NCBI GenBank assembly: GCA_038961845.1
Contig: CP152408.1
Location: forward strand, 1,860,001 to 1,924,000
Reading direction: 5' to 3'
Length of the DNA stretch: 64,000 nt
From: Xylophilus sp. GW821-FHT01B05
Lineage (GTDB): Bacteria; Pseudomonadota; Gammaproteobacteria; Burkholderiales; Burkholderiaceae_C
Shown here: piece after piece, positions 59,333-64,000 of the stretch
How positions within the stretch are numbered: position 1 is the first letter of the stretch
Layout: each line of letters begins with the position of its first letter
The notes under the pieces: generated by a model
Databases searched by the model: none
Told to the model about the DNA's origin: nothing
The model's input: the letters and a program-made list of their open reading frames with translations, nothing else
Translations under genes and position numbers: made by a program

Positions 59333-60516
59333 CAGCGGTACATGGCGGGCACGGGCGATTCGCCGGTCAGCAGCCAATGGCCGACGCTGCGCTTCTTGTA
59401 CTCAGCCGGGTTGTGCAGGCTGTGGGTGCGCACGTTGCGCCAGAAGCGGTCAAAGCCGTTGCCCACGGTGGCCGAGCGCGCGCCCATCAGCTCGAACACA
59501 TCATTGGAGACGGCCAGGCCGGCCTCGCCCGCATAGAGATTGGCGGTGGCGATGTCGATCGCCGCTGTGCCGCGCTGCTCAAGCGTCAGCGCCGGGCCGT
59601 GGGCATAGGCCGTGTCCAGGCTGCGCGCGGCCTGGTCGGCCAGCTCTGTGGCGGCGAGCGTGCGTATGGTCAGCTCGCCGTATTTGCGCTGGATCCAGGG
59701 GTCGTCCACATGGCGCTCTACGCCGGAGTGGATCCAGGGGCGCGACTGCGTGGTGGTGTATTCGCGGCCCTGCTCCAGCGCGCCCTGGGCGCTGCCCACG
59801 AACACATTGAGCAGCACGCTTTGCTGCAGCAGCGACACCAGCGAGGCAAAGGGCGTGAGCGGGTTGCCGGCCTGGCCCAGCACCTCGTCGTCGTGGATGT
59901 GTACCGCGTTGAAGCGCACCGTGCCGCTGCCGGTCTGGCGCTGGCCAATGCCGTCCCAGTCGTCCTCGATGATGATGCCGGCGCGGTCGCTGGGCACCAC
60001 GGCGCTGCTGCGCCGGCCCTGCTCGTCTTCCCACAGCAGGTGCAGCAGGTTGCACACATGGCTGCCGCTGGAGAAGGGCCGGAAGCCATCCAGCAGCCAG
60101 CCGTCTTGCGCCGGCGCGCGGCACGCGGTGGAGGTCTTGGACAGCGCATTGCCCGAGTTGCCCCAGAGCCACTGCTGCTGCACCGTGGGCCGCAGCCAGC
60201 GCTCTTTCTGCGCGGCCGAGGCGTAGGCCAGCGTGGTGTGGATCGGCATGTGGTGGTAGCCGTACAGGTGGGCCATGGAGCCGTCGGTACGGGCCAGCTC
60301 GCGCACGGCGCGCAGCACCGACAGCCAACTGGCGCCTTCGCCGCCGTATTCACGCGGCAGTTGGGCGCTGGGCAGGCCGGCCTCGCGCAGCAGGCGCACC
60401 TGCTCGGTGGGGCGGCCGCCGGCCTGGTCACGCGCGGCGGCGTCGGTGTGGAAGGCCGCGCGCAATGCGGCGGCACGGGCGACCAGCGGGTCGGAGAGGT
60501 CTGGTTCGAAAGGCAT
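59332..60516 (-). CDS. Acyl-CoA dehydrogenase-fold flavin monooxygenase (DszC/SfnB-like), copy 2
   Basis: A 394-residue paralogue of the gene just downstream. Shared words: 'RDQAGGRPTEQVRLLREAGL', 'LPREYGGEGASW', 'DGSMAHLYGYHHMP', 'IEDDWDGIGQRQTGSGTVRF', 'GVERHVDDPWIQRKYGEL', 'MGARSATVGNGFDRFWRNVRTHSLHNPAEYKKRSVGHWLL'. It starts the enzyme part of the cluster, 23 nt after the DppC-like permease gene, and is coupled to copy 1 by a TGATG overlap. It probably oxidises a compound imported by the adjacent ABC transporter; the substrate is unknown. Confidence 0.83.
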   Translation of the reverse strand: MPFEPDLSDPLVARAAALRAAFHTDAAARDQAGGRPTEQVRLLREAGLPSAQLPREYGGEGASWLSVLRAVRELARTDGSMAHLYGYHHMPIHTTLAYASAAQKERWLRPTVQQQWLWGNSGNALSKTSTACRAPAQDGWLLDGFRPFSSGSHVCNLLHLLWEDEQGRRSSAVVPSDRAGIIIEDDWDGIGQRQTGSGTVRFNAVHIHDDEVLGQAGNPLTPFASLVSLLQQSVLLNVFVGSAQGALEQGREYTTTQSRPWIHSGVERHVDDPWIQRKYGELTIRTLAATELADQAARSLDTAYAHGPALTLEQRGTAAIDIATANLYAGEAGLAVSNDVFELMGARSATVGNGFDRFWRNVRTHSLHNPAEYKKRSVGHWLLTGESPVPAMYR

Positions 60517-60539
60517 GGGGGACGAGTTGATGCAGGCGG

Positions 60540-61436
60540 CTAGCGTTCGCGCAGCCGTGGGTTGAGGGCGTCGTTCAAGCCTTCACCCAGCAGGGTGAAG
60601 CCGAGTACGGTGAGCACGATGGCCGCGCCGGGCAGGCCGCAGATGTACCAGGCGTCTATCACCTGTTCGCGCCCGCTGCCGATGATGGTTCCCCAGCTCA
60701 TCACGTTGGGATCGCCCAGGCCCAGGAAGGCCAGCGCGGCCTCGGTCTGGATGGCGGTGGCCACGGCCAGCGTGGATACGACGATCACCGGCGGCAGTGC
60801 GTTGGGCAGGATCTCGCCGAGGATGATGCGCAGGTCGCCCATGCCGGCGCTGCGCGCGGCCAGCACGAATTCACGCTCGCGCAGCGCCAAGAATTCAGCA
60901 CGCACCAGCCGTGCCGTGGGCGGCCAGGAGACCACCCCGATGGAGAACACCACGGTTGCCACCGAAGGCTTGAACAAGGCCACCAGCACCACGGCCAGCA
61001 CAAACTTGGGCACGGTCTGGAACACCTCGGTGATGCGCATCAGCACCGTGTCCACCCAGCCACGGTAGTAGCCGCCCAGCGCGCCCACCGCAATACCGAC
61101 GCCAGTGGCGACCAGCGTGCTGACCAGGCCGATCAGCAGCGACACGCGCGCGCCTGAGACCAGGCCGGTGGCCAGATCGCGGCCCATGAAGTCGGTGCCC
61201 AGCAGGTGGGCCGGGTCCTCGCCCGGCCACAGCAGCGGGCTGCCGGCCATGTCCCACGGGTCACCCGGGAAGAACCAGCGGCCAGCGACGGCAGCCAACA
61301 ACGCGACCAGCAGCAGCGCCGCGCCGACAACAGCCGCCGGATTGCGCAGCAGGCGCCGCACAAACTGCGCGCGGCGTGACACAGGGCGGGGCACTGCGGC
61401 CGCCGCCAGCGGAAAAGCGTCTACGGGCAGGCTCAT
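60540..61436 (-). CDS. Oligopeptide-type ABC transporter permease (DppC-like)
   Basis: A 298-residue inner-membrane permease. After the N-terminal 'RFVRRLLRNPAAVVGAALLLVALLAAVAG' helix comes the periplasmic loop 'DPWDMAGSPLLWPGEDPAHLLGTDFMGRDLATGLVSGAR', the hallmark of DppC/OppC, then five helices. The EAA loop 'TEAALAFLGLGDPNVMSWGTII' contacts the ATPase. The start overlaps the stop of the DppB-like gene by 4 nt (61433-61436). With the binding protein at 62621 and the fused ATPase at 51552 it forms one importer, probably for the substrate of the flavin enzymes. Confidence 0.92.
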   Translation of the reverse strand: MSLPVDAFPLAAAAVPRPVSRRAQFVRRLLRNPAAVVGAALLLVALLAAVAGRWFFPGDPWDMAGSPLLWPGEDPAHLLGTDFMGRDLATGLVSGARVSLLIGLVSTLVATGVGIAVGALGGYYRGWVDTVLMRITEVFQTVPKFVLAVVLVALFKPSVATVVFSIGVVSWPPTARLVRAEFLALREREFVLAARSAGMGDLRIILGEILPNALPPVIVVSTLAVATAIQTEAALAFLGLGDPNVMSWGTIIGSGREQVIDAWYICGLPGAAIVLTVLGFTLLGEGLNDALNPRLRER

Positions 61437-62467
61437 GGCGAAAGGCCCTGTGCCGGTGCTGACGGGGTGGCGTCCGATGCCAGCTGCACCCGTGGGTCGA
61501 GGAAGGCGTAGAGCACGTCCACCACGATATTGATCAGCGTCACCAGCACCGCGCTCATCAGCAGAATGCCCAGCAGCAGGTTCAGGTCACGTGCCAGGAT
61601 GGACTCAAAAGCCAGCCGCCCCAGCCCGGGCCAGGAGAACACCGACTCCACCAGCACCGCGCCGCTGAGCAGCGAGGCCACCTGGTAGCCCAGCATGGTG
61701 GCCACCGGCAGCAGTGCGTTGCGCAGCGCATGCGCCAGGGTCACGCGGGCCTCAGACGCGCCCTTGGCACGCGCAGTGCGGATGAAGTCCGCGCCGTAGA
61801 TCTCCAGCATGGAGCTGCGCATCAGCTTGGCGTACATCGCCAGATAGAAGGTGGCCAGCACGCAGGCCGGCAGCACCGCGTGCCAGGCAATGTCCAGCAC
61901 CCGGGCCCAGCCGGTGTGGGCGGCGGCCACGTCGACCATGCCGCCCGAGGGAAACCAGCCCAGGCGGGCAGAGAACAGCACGATGGCCATCAGGCCCAGC
62001 CAGAAGGTGGGCAGGGCATAGGCCACCAGCACCACCACCGACACCAGGTGATCGACCCAGCCATGCACCTTGCGCGCCGACAGCACGCCCAAGGCCACGC
62101 CCAGCACCAGCGCAATGACCATGGCCGCCACCATCAGCAGCAGCGTGGCCGGCAGGCGGTCCAGGATCAGGTCGCGCACCGGCATGTTCTGCCGGTAGGA
62201 AAAGCCCAGGTCCAGCGTCAGCAGCCGGCCCAGGTAGTGCCACAGCTGCAGCGCCACCGGCTGGTCCAGGCCAAAGCTGGCGCGCAACTGGGCCATGGTC
62301 TCGGGTGTGGCCGCGCCGGCTTCGCCCGCGAGCACGTCCACCACGTCGCCCGGCGCGATCTGCAGCACCAGGAAGTTGAGCAGCGCAATGCCCACAACTA
62401 CTGGCACCGCCTGCGGCAAGCGGCGCCGCAGAAAGCGCCAAGCGTTGTGAGCAGAAGTGGGCTTCAT
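61433..62467 (-). CDS. Oligopeptide-type ABC transporter permease (DppB-like)
   Basis: A 344-residue inner-membrane permease with six helices, starting 'RFLRRRLPQAVPVVVGIALLNFLVLQIAPGDVVD'. 'AQLRASFGLDQPVALQLWHYLGRLLTLDLGFSYRQNMPVRDLILDRLP' is the conserved DppB periplasmic segment; the EAA loop is 'IRTARAKGASEARVTLAHALRNALLPV'. I use ATG 62467 ('MKPTSAHNAW'); ATG 62476 is a close alternative. A family B repeat lies between it and the upstream binding-protein gene. Confidence 0.92.
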   Translation of the reverse strand: MKPTSAHNAWRFLRRRLPQAVPVVVGIALLNFLVLQIAPGDVVDVLAGEAGAATPETMAQLRASFGLDQPVALQLWHYLGRLLTLDLGFSYRQNMPVRDLILDRLPATLLLMVAAMVIALVLGVALGVLSARKVHGWVDHLVSVVVLVAYALPTFWLGLMAIVLFSARLGWFPSGGMVDVAAAHTGWARVLDIAWHAVLPACVLATFYLAMYAKLMRSSMLEIYGADFIRTARAKGASEARVTLAHALRNALLPVATMLGYQVASLLSGAVLVESVFSWPGLGRLAFESILARDLNLLLGILLMSAVLVTLINIVVDVLYAFLDPRVQLASDATPSAPAQGLSP

Positions 62468-62538
62468 CTCAGCCATCCATAGCGCTGCATGCCACCCGCA
62501 GCGTACGAAACAGCAAGGCACGGCCATGCGCAGACATA

Positions 62539-62620
62539 CGCGGAACCGGCTTTGCCGGGCCGCTGGATGTGCCCCTGGAAGGGGGGGCGAAGACGCGAAG
62601 CGCGTAGCCTGGGGGGCGCT
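62539..62620 (-). repeat. Family B stop-anchored repeat, copy 5
   Basis: On the minus strand CCCCCCAGGCTACGCGCTTCGCG starts 4 nt after the TGA of the binding-protein gene (62621-62623) and runs to the CCGGC-aaa-GCCGG stem at about 62545. It is shorter than copies 1-3, but in the same position and orientation. Confidence 0.75.
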
Positions 62621-64000
62621 TCATTTCGGCGTGAGCCAGGCGTCGGCATAAGAAGCAAACAGGCCATCGCCCTGCGTGCTGGTCTTGTGGAAGCGGCGCG
62701 AGGCCACGGTCACCCAGGTTTGCTCGACCAGCTCCAGCAGCGGCACGTCTTCCTGCACGATCTGCTGCCACTGGCGGATCAAGGCCTTGCGCCGCGCCGG
62801 GTCGGCCTCTGCGGCGGCGGCCTCCATCACCTTGTCCAGCTCGGGGTTGGAGTAGCCCGAGCCATTGGTCCACGGCACGCCCTTGCGGATGTTCTGCGTC
62901 CAGTACAGGCGCTGCACACCCAGCGTTGGGTCGGGCAGGCGGTGCAGGCTGGAGACCATCAGGTCGTAGTCTTGCTCGGTGAAGATGCGGCGCAGGTAGC
63001 TGGCGGTGTCGCCGGCGCGCAGCTCTACGTCCACGCCCACCCGGGCCAGCGACTGCTTGATGAATTCCGCCTGCCGCGTGGCCGACACGCCGGCACCGGC
63101 GTCGTAGTCGAGCGTGAGCTGCAGGCGCTTGCCGTCGGGTTTTTTCTTCAGGCCGGCCTCGTCCAGCAGGGCGGCGGCCTTCTGCAGGTCGTAGGGGTAG
63201 CGGCGCACATCGTCGCTGTAGTAGTTGACCACCGACGAAGGCACCGGCCCGGTCGCGGCCTTGCCGTAGCCCAGGAACACCACCTTCAGCAGCGCATCGC
63301 GGTCGATCGCATGGGCAAAGGCCTGGCGCACCCGCTTGTCCTGGAAGTAGGGCCGGCGCACGTTGAACTGCGTCAGGAAGATGGTCGACAGGTAGCGCCC
63401 ATCGTCGAGGTTGATGGTGTACTTCTGCGGGTCGCGGAAACGGCTCAGGCTGGACGGCGGGATGCTCGATCCCAGCGCCACGTCCAGCTCGCCCGCCTCC
63501 AGCGCCACGGTGCGCGCCGTGGCGTCCGGGATGAACTTGAAGACCACGCCATCCAGGTAAGGCTGCTGCACGCCCTGGGCGTCGCGGCCCCAGTAGTTGG
63601 GGTTGCGTTCCAGCCGCACGTGGCTGCCCTTGACCCACTCCTTGAAGACGAAGGGGCCGGTACCCACCGGGGCCGAGTTGGCCGGGTGCGTGAGCACGTC
63701 CTTGCCCTCATACAGGTGCTTGGGCAGGATCTGCGCGCCATAGGTGTTGATGTAGTTCAGCACATAGGGCGCGGGCGAAGACAGGCGTATCACCACCGTC
63801 GTGCGGTCAGGTGTCTCGACCTGGGTCACGTTGGCAAAGGCGGCACGGCCGAAGGGGTGGAGCTTCTTCCACACCTCTTCCAGCGTGTACTTGACGTCGG
63901 CCGAGCTGAAGTCCTGGCCGTCATGCCACTTCACGCCTTCGCGCAGCTTGAAGCTGATGGCCAGGCCGTCGGGCGATACGTTCCACGCAGTGGCCAGCGC
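62621..64000 (-). CDS. ABC transporter substrate-binding protein, oligopeptide type (SBP_bac_5), 5' end outside the window
   Basis: The frame is open to base 64000 (ALATAWNVSPDGLAISFKLREGVKWHDG), so 459 codons of a longer gene are visible and the leader is missing. 'GVKWHDGQDFSSADVKYTLE' is the family signature; 'YLWGRDAQGVQQPYLDGV'-type and 'VRQAFAHAIDRDALLKVVFLGYGKAATGPVPSS' segments follow. It is the periplasmic receptor of the importer completed by DppB, DppC and the fused ATPase. The ligand is more likely an organosulfur or modified peptide-like compound than an ordinary peptide, judging by the enzyme genes. Confidence 0.9.
   Translation of the reverse strand, partial: ALATAWNVSPDGLAISFKLREGVKWHDGQDFSSADVKYTLEEVWKKLHPFGRAAFANVTQVETPDRTTVVIRLSSPAPYVLNYINTYGAQILPKHLYEGKDVLTHPANSAPVGTGPFVFKEWVKGSHVRLERNPNYWGRDAQGVQQPYLDGVVFKFIPDATARTVALEAGELDVALGSSIPPSSLSRFRDPQKYTINLDDGRYLSTIFLTQFNVRRPYFQDKRVRQAFAHAIDRDALLKVVFLGYGKAATGPVPSSVVNYYSDDVRRYPYDLQKAAALLDEAGLKKKPDGKRLQLTLDYDAGAGVSATRQAEFIKQSLARVGVDVELRAGDTASYLRRIFTEQDYDLMVSSLHRLPDPTLGVQRLYWTQNIRKGVPWTNGSGYSNPELDKVMEAAAAEADPARRKALIRQWQQIVQEDVPLLELVEQTWVTVASRRFHKTSTQGDGLFASYADAWLTPK

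Noticed and set aside
1..64000. CRISPR arrays, rRNA, prophage or replication origin
   Set aside because: No regularly spaced direct repeats, rRNA motifs, phage structural genes or DnaA-box clusters were seen. The interspersed repeats present are irregularly spaced and lie in or at the edges of gene gaps.

Overview
The window is about 64 kb of GC-rich chromosome from a betaproteobacterium, most likely a member of the Comamonadaceae (Burkholderiales; Acidovorax, Variovorax or a relative). This rests on Bug/TctC solute-binding proteins beside CoA-transferase and LysR genes, an RpoD with a long Ala/Lys/Pro-rich head, an IPTL-CTERM protein, and several families of short intergenic repeats. No plasmid, phage or CRISPR feature was seen.

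Layout. 1-1244: tail of a LivF-like ATPase, a small cytochrome c, and a 0.55 kb non-coding element with inverted-repeat ends. 1245-9620: a leftward fatty-acid or aromatic-acid beta-oxidation operon (FadJ-type fusion, thiolase, two acyl-CoA dehydrogenases, CoA-transferase) divergent from a LysR regulator. 9694-11293: a divergent MurA paralogue and slyX. 11304-16344: LysR plus a D-tartrate operon (DHDPS-family protein, Bug protein, SDR, D-tartrate dehydratase). 16483-18125: SDR and DoxX-like genes divergent from an HxlR regulator. 18341-23327: a four-gene exported or lipoprotein operon of unknown role with its own promoter, the best candidate here for an undescribed system. 23333-27827: LysR, HMG-CoA-lyase-like, CoA-transferase, Bug protein. 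27828-32602: an accessory pocket with a complete IS5-family element that has cut the end of a membrane-protein gene, an internally deleted second IS, small membrane proteins, a GNAT acetyltransferase and an IPTL-CTERM surface protein. 32882-39913: phenylalanine hydroxylase, then a sugar- or hydroxy-acid operon (PfkB kinase, DHDPS-family aldolase, SDR, orphan DctP, FAD dehydrogenase) divergent from a GntR/FCD regulator. 40009-51332: housekeeping block with rpoD, dnaG, phoD, tRNA-Thr(CGU), fbp, pepN and prfB (with the RF2 programmed frameshift). 51552-64000: a probable organosulfur-scavenging locus (fused oligopeptide-type ABC ATPase, two LLM flavin monooxygenases, two DszC/SfnB-like oxidases, an FAD oxidoreductase, a HAD protein, DppB/DppC permeases and a binding protein running off the window).

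Three repeat families recur. One (hairpins plus a CACCCCCAG start) begins 4-9 nt after the stop codon of the upstream gene in five intra-operon gaps, always in the same orientation relative to transcription. A second (core GCCCAGG...CCTGGGC beside TAGCTAT) lies between genes but also supplies codons to a cytochrome leader, a Bug-protein signal peptide, a kinase C-terminus and apparently the interior of PepN. The third is the GCTTCGACAAGCTCAGCCCGAAC palindrome. All functional statements come from reading motifs and families by eye; no database search was possible.
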